From NCBI RefSeq assembly GCF_900129815.1, contig NZ_FQWX01000023.1:1-32951 (forward strand): a DNA stretch of 32,951 nucleotides, given 5' to 3'. The stretch's first letter is position 1. Every line of letters starts with the position of its first letter. The notes under the pieces are model-generated. The model was given only the letters and a program-made list of their open reading frames with translations, had not been told where the DNA came from and made no database searches. Made by a program: the position numbers and the translations under genes. Shown piece by piece: positions 22,400 through 28,761 of this stretch. The DNA comes from Asaccharospora irregularis DSM 2635. GTDB lineage: Bacteria; Bacillota; Clostridia; Peptostreptococcales; Peptostreptococcaceae.

Positions 22400-22661
22400 C
22401 AATGACACCCCCAATCACATCAGTGTTATCAACCACATAGCAGGTAAACCCCAAAGCTGATAACTGTTTCATTCTTCTTTTTTGTAAGGCTCTCGGTTTC
22501 TTGCCAGGAGCCTTGAGTTCTATAAAAGCCATTCTCCCTTTTGGAAGAAGAACCAGTCTGTCCGGCACTCCGTCAAATCCGGGAGATGTAAATTTGATGC
22601 AGAAACCACCTGCAAGCTTTACAGCCTTTACAAGTTTCTGCTCTACTTCTTTTTCACGCAT
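22380..22661 (-). CDS. VRR-NUC domain nuclease
   Basis: The 93-residue stand-alone VRR-NUC protein (MREKEVEQKLVKAVKLAGGF...) contains the PD-(D/E)XK core: an N-terminal helix with KEVEQKL (Glu), SPGFDGVPDRLVLLPKGRMA with the conserved PD, and AFIELKAPGKKP with the ExK. These enzymes act on branched or flap DNA in replication and repair. It belongs to the primase-nuclease-helicase set of this phage. GGAGG lies 8 nt before the ATG at 22661; a longer form from 22679 would include that site. A palindromic repeat element lies directly upstream. Confidence 0.9.
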   Translation of the reverse strand: MREKEVEQKLVKAVKLAGGFCIKFTSPGFDGVPDRLVLLPKGRMAFIELKAPGKKPRALQKRRMKQLSALGFTCYVVDNTDVIGGVIDEIQSS

Positions 22662-22692
22662 TCGTGCCACCTCCATCAATGCTGAATTTGAT

Positions 22693-22795
22693 GGTGTGAC
22701 AGGGTAAGACTGTCATTTCCTATACTTTATATATAGACTTAATTTTTTTACTCTATAGAAAAGGATAGTAAATAGCCGTCATTAACTGTCACACC
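22693..22795. repeat. Dispersed palindromic element, copy 3
   Basis: The 103-bp element has perfect 10-bp ends, GGTGTGACAG and CTGTCACACC. The two halves are imperfect complements of each other throughout: AAGACTGTCATTTCCTATAC mirrors GTAAATAGCCGTC around an AT-rich centre. It contains the same 28-nt invariant block as the other copies. It fills the gap between the primase and VRR-NUC genes. Confidence 0.82.
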
Positions 22796-22803
22796 TACTG
22801 TCA

Positions 22804-25059
22804 TTAGTCCTCTTCCATAAATTCTGTCTTGAGTCTTAAACCTTTAATGTATCTTCCCTTACGGTCACGGTATCTTTCAAATCCGACCGTTTCCAAAGCT
22901 GTGTAGAAATCAGTTGTACTTCTTGTAAACTCACCCACCTGGGTACAGAAAATTCGATACTCGTTATATACCTCGCTCGACTTTGCCACATAGGCAGGGT
23001 CAAGTTCGCAGCGTTCACTTAAAAAGTAGGAAAGCCAGTCATTACTTTCCTTATAATGCTCAATAGCATCACGCACCTTCTGTGGCAGGTCAATCTTATA
23101 GTTGTCTGCGATTACCTTTCTTGCACCTTCGATAACCCATGTAAGGATTGCACCACCTGCCTTTTCAAACAGATAATCTGCGAAGTTTTTGATATCAGCA
23201 CTTCCTTCAATCTTGGCATCAAATGGGATAACTATAAGTCTTCTCCAGGTACCCTTGTCGATAGCACCGACCTTTGGCAGGTGGTTGGTATAAAGCACAA
23301 GTGTATGTGTCGGAGTATATGAGAACGGATCTTTATACTTCTTTTCAGCATAGATTTCATCTGTAGAACAGAGCTGCTTAACATTGGCAGTATTCAATCT
23401 CATACCTTCTTCAAGTTCTGCTGCAATGAGCATTCTCTTACCCTTTGCCTCGGCAAGTTCTGGCTTGACATTTCTTCTGCATCCAACGGTAAGCATATCG
23501 GCAGAGATGTTTCCTGAATATGTACCAAGAACCCTTGCGATAACATTCCAGAATGTAGACTTACCATTGCGGCCTTCTCCATATGCGATAATGAGTGCCT
23601 CCACATACACCTTGCCGATTGCAGAAAGACCAACCATTCTCTGAACATAATCGATAAGGTCTGTATCCTTTAAAAAGAATGTATCAAGTGCAGCTGCCCA
23701 AATATCGGCTCCATCACTTGATGGGTCAACGATTGTCTGTTTTGTGATGAAATGCTCCGGTCTGTGTTCCATTGGGAACTTGGTGCCCTGTCTTAAATCA
23801 TAGGTAAGAGTCGGTGTGTTCAGCATAAACTCATCGGCATCAAGGTTTCTCTGTTCCACTTCAAGCATCGGACGAGCCTCTTTTAATGTGGCAGCAATGT
23901 TCTTCGTATCTCTTCTCTTAATGGCATACTTCTTATAGACAGAAGCATCTTCATACATCTCATAAGCATGAGCCTGCTGTTTATTGAACATCTGCACAGC
24001 TTTTTTCGGACCCACGGATACAAGAATTTCCATGCCACCATTCTTTACAAGTTCATCCATAGCCTTCTTCATTTCGGTTTCAGCCTCTGCAAGCTGTCTT
24101 TCCGTCAAGTCTTGGGAAACACCCTGGGACTTTGGTTTTGACTCTTCCCAGAAACTGCCGTTGTAGACCATGTAATCAGTCGATGGGGAATAGCGAAGGA
24201 TATCCTTATACTCAGTTGCAAGAACAGTAGCCTGTCCCACATCCGAGAAATCATTCGGCTTTAATCTGCAGTCAGAGTTGTACTGTTCAGGAGGAATGTA
24301 GCCTTCCTGGTTTGACACCTTGTTACCGAACTTCGATGCACTTCTCCATATCACCTTGAGTTCACTTTCAGGAAGTGGTGGATTACAGAGTTCTGCCTTC
24401 TTAAGGAATATCTGATAAGCATCTTCTGTATTTCCATATCTCTTGATAATCTTTCCGGCAATGTGACTCATAGTACTGTTACGCTGACCTTCCGGCACTT
24501 GCTCAAGGCTTGCATCGAAATCAGCAAAATCATCCTCTTCCAGGTAATCAATAATAGTCTTGTCACCCTCATAGAACTCCACTTCATCAGAGTCATTTCC
24601 ATAAAGGAAACGAGCCGAATCAAGTGCGTTGGTATCGTAATAAGGAAAAGTGTCTGCAATCCTGCGTTTCATATCTGCATACTCCTGTTCATCCGATACA
24701 ATCTCAATAGGGAAGAAGATATGAAATCTTGGTCTAGCAGACTTATCTCCCTTTGGAAGGTTGTTGTGTCTGCTGTAAGATACAGCGAAAGCAACACCCG
24801 GTATTTCAAGTGCTATATCAAGAGGGGTTACCCATTCATTTGGGTTATCCGAATGGTCATTGTCACAGTCAAGCGGAATACAGTCGGAGGACTCGAAATT
24901 ATCCTTACTTCGATAATTTCCTTTATACTTTGCAGTTACATGATCCATCTTCGTTGCTTTGATAAAGGACTCTTTATCCGTCACAATATTCTTATTGGGA
25001 TACAGACAGTTACCGCTGTTGCCGACACAGTCTGCTGAATAAACAGTGAAATTAATCAT
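22804..25059 (-). CDS. Phage primase-helicase (AEP primase plus D5-type SF3 helicase)
   Basis: The 751-residue protein likely starts phage replication. Its N-terminal part (about 1-170) looks like an archaeo-eukaryotic primase domain: SSDCIPLDCDND with the metal-binding acids (63-68), VAFAVSYSRHNN, ARPRFHIFFPIEI with the conserved His, and LDSARFLYG. The middle (about 410-470) has the D5 N-terminal-like EFMLNTPTLTYDLRQGTKFP. The C-terminal SF3 helicase has Walker A AYGEGRNGKSTFWNVIARVL (494-502), AEAKGKRMLIAAELEEG (Walker B-like), LCSTDEIYAEKKYKDPFSYT and LVLYTNHLPKVGAIDKGTWR with the arginine finger region, as in P4-family primases. A strong GGAGG precedes the ATG, and the gene overlaps the upstream one by 8 bp. 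Confidence 0.92.
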   Translation of the reverse strand: MINFTVYSADCVGNSGNCLYPNKNIVTDKESFIKATKMDHVTAKYKGNYRSKDNFESSDCIPLDCDNDHSDNPNEWVTPLDIALEIPGVAFAVSYSRHNNLPKGDKSARPRFHIFFPIEIVSDEQEYADMKRRIADTFPYYDTNALDSARFLYGNDSDEVEFYEGDKTIIDYLEEDDFADFDASLEQVPEGQRNSTMSHIAGKIIKRYGNTEDAYQIFLKKAELCNPPLPESELKVIWRSASKFGNKVSNQEGYIPPEQYNSDCRLKPNDFSDVGQATVLATEYKDILRYSPSTDYMVYNGSFWEESKPKSQGVSQDLTERQLAEAETEMKKAMDELVKNGGMEILVSVGPKKAVQMFNKQQAHAYEMYEDASVYKKYAIKRRDTKNIAATLKEARPMLEVEQRNLDADEFMLNTPTLTYDLRQGTKFPMEHRPEHFITKQTIVDPSSDGADIWAAALDTFFLKDTDLIDYVQRMVGLSAIGKVYVEALIIAYGEGRNGKSTFWNVIARVLGTYSGNISADMLTVGCRRNVKPELAEAKGKRMLIAAELEEGMRLNTANVKQLCSTDEIYAEKKYKDPFSYTPTHTLVLYTNHLPKVGAIDKGTWRRLIVIPFDAKIEGSADIKNFADYLFEKAGGAILTWVIEGARKVIADNYKIDLPQKVRDAIEHYKESNDWLSYFLSERCELDPAYVAKSSEVYNEYRIFCTQVGEFTRSTTDFYTALETVGFERYRDRKGRYIKGLRLKTEFMEED

Positions 25060-25492
25060 ATTCTCCGACCTCCTTCAAATCCTGAGTAAACCATCTGATC
25101 TTCATTCTTCTTTTCTTTGCAACACTAATCTCACGAGCCATGCCTCGGCTTATCACACCACCGAATACCCAGACCTCTGTGCATTTGCCAAGAAGTACAT
25201 AATTGAAATGCATAGCCATCTCTCTTTCCGATGCATTCCCATCATCCATGAACTGCGGATATAAAAGATGAGGTGTTACCGGGATAGCATTTTCATCAAC
25301 AGCAAATCTGCTGTATCGTTTTGCATTCTTTACATTAGTTTCAATATCACCTGCATACGGACTGCACACATACACCAAAGGAAGATAGGCAGCCTTTTTA
25401 TCAGCTGCCATTTCCTCACGATGAATGTTGGTAAGAGCCTCATATGTAGTCAGGTCGGAATAACCCTCATGATTAAACTTATCAATGCCCAT
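25052..25492 (-). CDS. DUF4406/DUF7768-type nucleoside deoxyribosyltransferase-like protein
   Basis: The 146-residue protein has a Rossmann-like core resembling nucleoside 2-deoxyribosyltransferases: PLVYVCSPYAGDIETNVKNA, then AVTPHLLYPQFMD-like (here IPVTPHLLYPQFMDDGN), MAMHFNYVLLGKCTEVWVFG and ISRGMAREISVAKKR (the SxGMxxEI motif that usually carries the catalytic Glu). Such small proteins are frequent in Firmicutes phage early operons. The role is unknown, perhaps nucleotide salvage or sensing of a nucleotide-like ligand. It is co-translated with the neighbours: GGAGG overlaps the antirepressor end and its own stop overlaps the primase start. Confidence 0.78.
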   Translation of the reverse strand: MGIDKFNHEGYSDLTTYEALTNIHREEMAADKKAAYLPLVYVCSPYAGDIETNVKNAKRYSRFAVDENAIPVTPHLLYPQFMDDGNASEREMAMHFNYVLLGKCTEVWVFGGVISRGMAREISVAKKRRMKIRWFTQDLKEVGEYD

Positions 25493-25497
25493 ATCTT

Positions 25498-26265
25498 TTA
25501 ATCCTCCTGTTCAATGACTGGTAAGATGCCTTCGTTCTTCAGAAGGTCATAAAGGAAAAGTCTGCCCTTCTGTGTCCAATAGGTATGCATCACACTTCTG
25601 CTCTCATCAATTGCATAGGTACGTGATTGTGTGTATCCGCATTCTGCATACTGCTGATATAAAAGCCATGTCTTTCTGAACTTGTACTGAACTCCAAGTT
25701 CATGAAGAAGTTCATTGAACTTGCGGCCGCTCATACCGTAGTCCTTTGCAATCTGTGTAATAGGAACTGTGTTCTTGTTCTGTAAAATAAGGTCATAGTA
25801 GCTTGCCTTTGGCTGCATCTCTGCAATCTGCTGACGCTGAATAAGCGTCTGACATTCAAGCTGTTTTCTTCTCTCACGCTCTTCTTTAAGCTGTGTAAGT
25901 GCTGCAATCGCAAGATCAGGATTTTCCAAAATCTCATCGATGGCATACATTCCATGCTTACGGATAGCCGGAAGAACCTCTGCCGTTACCCAATGTTTGA
26001 ACTTCTTCGCATTAGGCATTTTGCTTGAAAGGATAAGACTGTAAAGACCTGACTCATTGATCATGACTAAATTCTGCGTTCCACCAGGGGTGTCGCATTT
26101 TGCTACCCCCTTGTCTTCATCATCAACGTGCTTGTTAATAGCATCTCTCGGATTGCTGTATCCAAGAATTGTTGCTATATCCTTTGCAACAAACATAACC
26201 TCACCGTTTACAGTTGCTGTTCTTACAGAGCCAAACTCTGTGCTGTTAAATACTTGTAATTCCAT
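25498..26265 (-). CDS. Phage antirepressor (BRO N-terminal, KilAC C-terminal)
   Basis: The 255-residue protein starts with a BRO-N DNA-binding domain (VFNSTEFGSVRTATVNGEVM, then FVAKDIATILGYSNPRDAIN, ESGLYSLILSSKMPNAKKFK and HWVTAEVLPAIRKHGMY), followed by a coiled coil (about 135-165) and a KilAC/ANT domain (TVPITQIAKDYGMSGRKFNE, LLHELGVQYKFRKTWLLYQ). Antirepressors of this type inactivate the phage repressor or act as early transcription regulators. It is the second gene of the early operon. AAGGAGG precedes the ATG. The repressor it would act on is not in the window unless the Xre protein at 31577 plays that part. Confidence 0.92.
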   Translation of the reverse strand: MELQVFNSTEFGSVRTATVNGEVMFVAKDIATILGYSNPRDAINKHVDDEDKGVAKCDTPGGTQNLVMINESGLYSLILSSKMPNAKKFKHWVTAEVLPAIRKHGMYAIDEILENPDLAIAALTQLKEERERRKQLECQTLIQRQQIAEMQPKASYYDLILQNKNTVPITQIAKDYGMSGRKFNELLHELGVQYKFRKTWLLYQQYAECGYTQSRTYAIDESRSVMHTYWTQKGRLFLYDLLKNEGILPVIEQED

Positions 26266-26302
26266 ACGAATTACCTCCTTAAATTAATTTCTCGGAGGTG
26301 TT

Positions 26303-26334
26303 ACCCTTCTACCTGGTAGCCTTGGGAGAAGGGT
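26303..26334 (-). promoter_or_regulatory. Intercistronic hairpin before the antirepressor gene
   Basis: AGAAGGGT (26327-26334) and ACCCTTCT (26303-26310) pair as an 8-bp perfect stem that overlaps the stop codon of the sigma-like gene. The loop contains CCTGGT when read on the plus strand. A second hairpin with the same arms and loop motif occurs at 26859-26887. No T run follows, so an RNA-processing or protein-binding role is more likely than termination. Confidence 0.5.
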
Positions 26335-26849
26335 TAAAAGGACGTTTTTGAAAATATTTTTTTTAATTTGTTGATTGCACGTCTGTAACGATGACTGACA
26401 TTATTGGCATCATCACCAATTTCTGCTGCATACTCACCAACGGTGTAACCGTCAAGGGCAATAGCAATTACCATATCTGCCTGCGCAGGTTTAAGAAGAC
26501 TTCTCAAAGTTTCACAGCACTCTTCGTATTCAAGCTGGTTATGTACTCCATCAATTGAACTGTTAAAGGCTGACTTATCAGTTGCTCTGAACATGATTGC
26601 CTCTTCTGTGTTGACCTCAACTGTCCCGTCCTTGCTCTTCATATAAGCGTTGCCAGTATGACGGTCATGCTTGTGCCAACTGTTGTAATCGGGTCTGTTA
26701 AATCTCTCTTCGATTACATCTTGGATTCTCTTTTCGTAGTCTTCCTGACTTTCTTCTTCTGAAATGGAGATATTTAACCATTTCTCCAATTCCATGTTTT
26801 CGACCTCAAGTGTCTGATACTCGTTCTCGTAACGAATCTTGATTTTCAT
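26334..26849 (-). CDS. Sigma-70 region 4-like early regulator
   Basis: The 171-residue acidic protein begins MKIKIRYENEYQTLEVENME. A middle part (EEAIMFRATDKSAFNSSIDG) is unassigned. The C-terminus is an HTH of the sigma region 4 type: LRSLLKPAQADMVIAIALDG followed by YTVGEYAAEIGDDANNVSHR and YRRAINKLKKIFSKTSF. Similar proteins occur in Firmicutes conjugative transposons and phages as sigma-like regulators. As the first gene after the structured leader it probably controls the early operon or starts later transcription. AGGA lies close to the ATG, a weaker ribosome site than its neighbours have. Confidence 0.75.
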   Translation of the reverse strand: MKIKIRYENEYQTLEVENMELEKWLNISISEEESQEDYEKRIQDVIEERFNRPDYNSWHKHDRHTGNAYMKSKDGTVEVNTEEAIMFRATDKSAFNSSIDGVHNQLEYEECCETLRSLLKPAQADMVIAIALDGYTVGEYAAEIGDDANNVSHRYRRAINKLKKIFSKTSF

Positions 26850-26858
26850 AAAGTTCCT

Positions 26859-26887
26859 GCCTTTCTGCCTGGTTCTTGCAGAAGGGC
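26859..26887 (-). promoter_or_regulatory. Hairpin in the leader of the sigma-like gene
   Basis: GCCTTTCTGC (26859-26868) and GCAGAAGGGC (26878-26887) form a 10-bp stem with one wobble pair and a 9-nt loop holding CTGGTTCTT on the plus strand. It matches the hairpin at 26303-26334 in arms (TTCT / AGAAGGG) and loop (CCTGGT). The stem ends 9 nt before the ATG of the sigma-like gene and covers the region next to its Shine-Dalgarno site. Confidence 0.5.
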
Positions 26888-27148
26888 ATAGGAAACAAAT
26901 AGGGTTGTTGCTTATAGAAGTACCGACCCATGAAATGCCTGAAAAAGAGCATAAGGAAATAAGGGTACTTCTATCGCACCTTTCACAGGTTGTCCTGTGA
27001 TTGATGCCGATATCTGTATCCCAATGCCCTTATAGCTAATCAGGCCTTGTGATATTTATTTTTAAGTGCCTCTGGCACTTAGTTGAATTCACCTAATGAA
27101 CTCAACTAAAGGTCAGAGAGGTAAAATAACTACATTTGTAAATTTTCT
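26888..27148. other. Highly structured non-coding region (early-operon leader)
   Basis: This gap upstream of the early operon is rich in inverted repeats: ATAGAAGTACC / GGTACTTCTAT (26914-26924 with 26964-26974, 11 bp perfect); CACAGG-TTGT-CCTGTG (26984-26999); AAGTGCC-TCT-GGCACTT (27064-27080); and TTAGTTGA / TCAACTAA (27079-27086 with 27102-27109). AAGGGCAT (26883-26889 area) can also pair with ATGCCCTT (27024-27031). An RNA made on the minus strand would fold extensively before the sigma-like gene. A minus-strand frame at 26912-26986 (GTG start, 24 codons) lies inside, with its start in the arm of the 26984-26999 hairpin; I do not call it as a gene. Confidence 0.6.
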
Positions 27149-27176
27149 CTGTGAACGCATATTAACAAACTGTGAA
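27149..27176. promoter_or_regulatory. Paired direct repeat CTGTGAA, likely operator
   Basis: CTGTGAA occurs at 27149-27155 and 27170-27176, that is 21 bp apart or two turns of the helix, in the space between the divergent early operon and the plus-strand operon. The second copy ends 27 bp before the -10 box at 27204. The spacing fits cooperative binding of a regulator on one DNA face. Confidence 0.4.
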
Positions 27177-27200
27177 AGTGTAGATTTTTGCGTTCTTTTC

Positions 27201-27209
27201 TGATATAAT
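27201..27209 (+). promoter_or_regulatory. Extended -10 promoter for the plus-strand operon
   Basis: TGATATAAT is a perfect extended -10 (TGnTATAAT). The -35 region at the right distance (TAGATT, 27181-27186) is poor, as usual for extended -10 promoters. Transcription would start near 27216 and give a leader of about 148 nt before the ATG at 27364. Confidence 0.65.
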
Positions 27210-27247
27210 ATTGAGTAGAACAATTTCCCAATACAGCCTTACAAGTA

Positions 27248-27271
27248 GCAAGCGCTCGCTGTTTGCTTTTT
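27248..27271 (+). terminator. Possible attenuator in the operon leader
   Basis: GCAAGCG and CGCTGTTTGC form a bulged hairpin (GCAA with TTGC, GCG with CGC) followed directly by TTTTT. It lies about 30 nt after the inferred transcription start and 93 nt before the first gene, so it could prematurely stop transcription of the operon unless relieved. Confidence 0.45.
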
Positions 27272-27298
27272 ACACTTCACATTATAGATAAGTGGGTC

Positions 27299-27343
27299 GG
27301 TAGAACTTGGTAGTGGCTGGTAGGCTTCGGTAGTCTTGGGTGT
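27299..27343 (+). repeat. Array of GGTAG motifs at exact 10-bp spacing
   Basis: GGTAG begins at 27299, 27309, 27319 and 27329, each separated by five variable bases, and a degenerate GGTGT follows at 27339. The 10-bp period puts every motif on the same face of the DNA helix, as in iterons or tandem operators. The array is in the transcribed leader, 21 bp before the first gene, so as RNA it could also be a repeated protein-binding site. The small Xre protein of the same operon is a natural candidate binder. Confidence 0.6.
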
Positions 27344-27363
27344 AATGAAGAAAGAGGTGGATT

Positions 27364-28743
27364 ATGGAATTCACAGAATTTGCAGAAATACTAAAACCCA
27401 TCATCGGTGGTTCATACAGCACTCATGTTTTTACCAAAACACTGTTTGAATCAATCATCACTGAAGAGGGTTTATTACAAATTGAAGATATAAGTGAAAA
27501 CACTTTTAAGGCCTATTACAATGGCAATACTAAAATTACAAATATAGCAAAGCGTGTTTTACCACACATTGAGCCGGAACAGTTCATTTCGTATTTAGAT
27601 AATTTTCAAGAAGCAACAACGCAAAGGTTGTGCGATGCTTTTCAAACTCATATAGAAGATATAAACCTGTACAATGCTTCAGAGAAAATCGCATATTTGT
27701 TTGAAGAGATTCTTACAACGACTGCTGTGCAAAAAAGAAAAAGCACTCCGAAGAGTGCTAAAAAAGACAGTGAAAAAACGCCACATGATATTCTTACCGA
27801 GAAAGTCTTGGCTTCAGGACAGGCTATTGCGGATGTATGGGGTAATGCTATTTCAAATTTAGTTGGTCCCACTACTTCAACTGACACGCTTGACGAGAAT
27901 AGACTAAATCCAAAAGATTATGCCTTTCTTGAACGATTCAAAAGTCAGGTTGAACCCCTTCTCACATATTGTATGGATCATGACCCTACAGGAGAAGGAA
28001 CAAAGTTATCACTTGCTGACGAAATTAATGATTTTCTTCAATCATGGAAATATGATGTGCGAAAAATTCAAGATGCCTGTTTAAGAAAGCTTGTAGTTGA
28101 TGCAATGCAGGTACTTGGAGATTACACTTACTACATTTCAGATAAGTTTTTACGATGGATTCCTGATACTGATATTCTTTGGTTTAGGAACGAATCCATT
28201 GAAGAAGGTAATCAGCTACGTGATGTCCTTCGGCCAGAGACTATAAAAAAGCGAACTGAAATGAAAGATATTTATGTGCGTTTATATCCAATCCCCGAGG
28301 ATAATACAGATACGAACGCACTTGAGATTCCGAGTAAGCAAACTACAAATGAGTCTCCATACTCTTCGGCGGACATTTTACTGCTTGAAGAATTCACTGC
28401 AGATTATGACGAAATCATGGTTACTCTCATCGGAGAAAACTATGCTGAGTCATTAATCGACATGACTCTGCCATCTAAAATAAAAGACTTGTATGAAGCC
28501 AAATGGATGTCAAAAGCAGATACATTTGCTGATCCATCTTTAAAATCATATGTTTTTGGGTTACTTGGAGAATTAAACAATGTAAGCAATAGCTTCTTAG
28601 CTAGTGGTTCTGCAACTCCTTTTTTAGGAAGTTCCAGAACCAAAATACGCAATTTGTATGTAAAGCTTCATCCCGACCAGTTTGCCGGAACATTTCCGTA
28701 TGATGCATTTATCGATGACTGGGACGATGGAGAAAATTATTAA
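27364..28743 (+). CDS. Unknown protein with internal duplication, first gene of the candidate defence operon
   Basis: I do not recognise this 459-residue acidic protein. Its first ~110 residues (MEFTEFAEILKPIIGGSYST...) are helical and include ENTFKAYYNGNTKITNIAKR, a pattern I associate with N-termini of island-encoded Firmicutes proteins. A Lys-rich linker lies at about 122-140. Residues 186-309 and 337-437 look like two copies of one helical unit, each with an L-x-x-F...W segment, an LKxxV/LRKLV helix, and a closing R-x-x-(I/M)-(K/R)-(D/N)-(I/L)-Y-V-(R/K)-L-(Y/H)-P motif. No Walker, nuclease or membrane motif is visible. AGAGGTGG precedes the ATG. The helicase gene follows after 18 bp. It could be a sensor or adaptor for the helicase. 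Confidence 0.6.
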   Translation: MEFTEFAEILKPIIGGSYSTHVFTKTLFESIITEEGLLQIEDISENTFKAYYNGNTKITNIAKRVLPHIEPEQFISYLDNFQEATTQRLCDAFQTHIEDINLYNASEKIAYLFEEILTTTAVQKRKSTPKSAKKDSEKTPHDILTEKVLASGQAIADVWGNAISNLVGPTTSTDTLDENRLNPKDYAFLERFKSQVEPLLTYCMDHDPTGEGTKLSLADEINDFLQSWKYDVRKIQDACLRKLVVDAMQVLGDYTYYISDKFLRWIPDTDILWFRNESIEEGNQLRDVLRPETIKKRTEMKDIYVRLYPIPEDNTDTNALEIPSKQTTNESPYSSADILLLEEFTADYDEIMVTLIGENYAESLIDMTLPSKIKDLYEAKWMSKADTFADPSLKSYVFGLLGELNNVSNSFLASGSATPFLGSSRTKIRNLYVKLHPDQFAGTFPYDAFIDDWDDGENY

Positions 28744-28761
28744 TCGGAAAGGAGGATGTTG

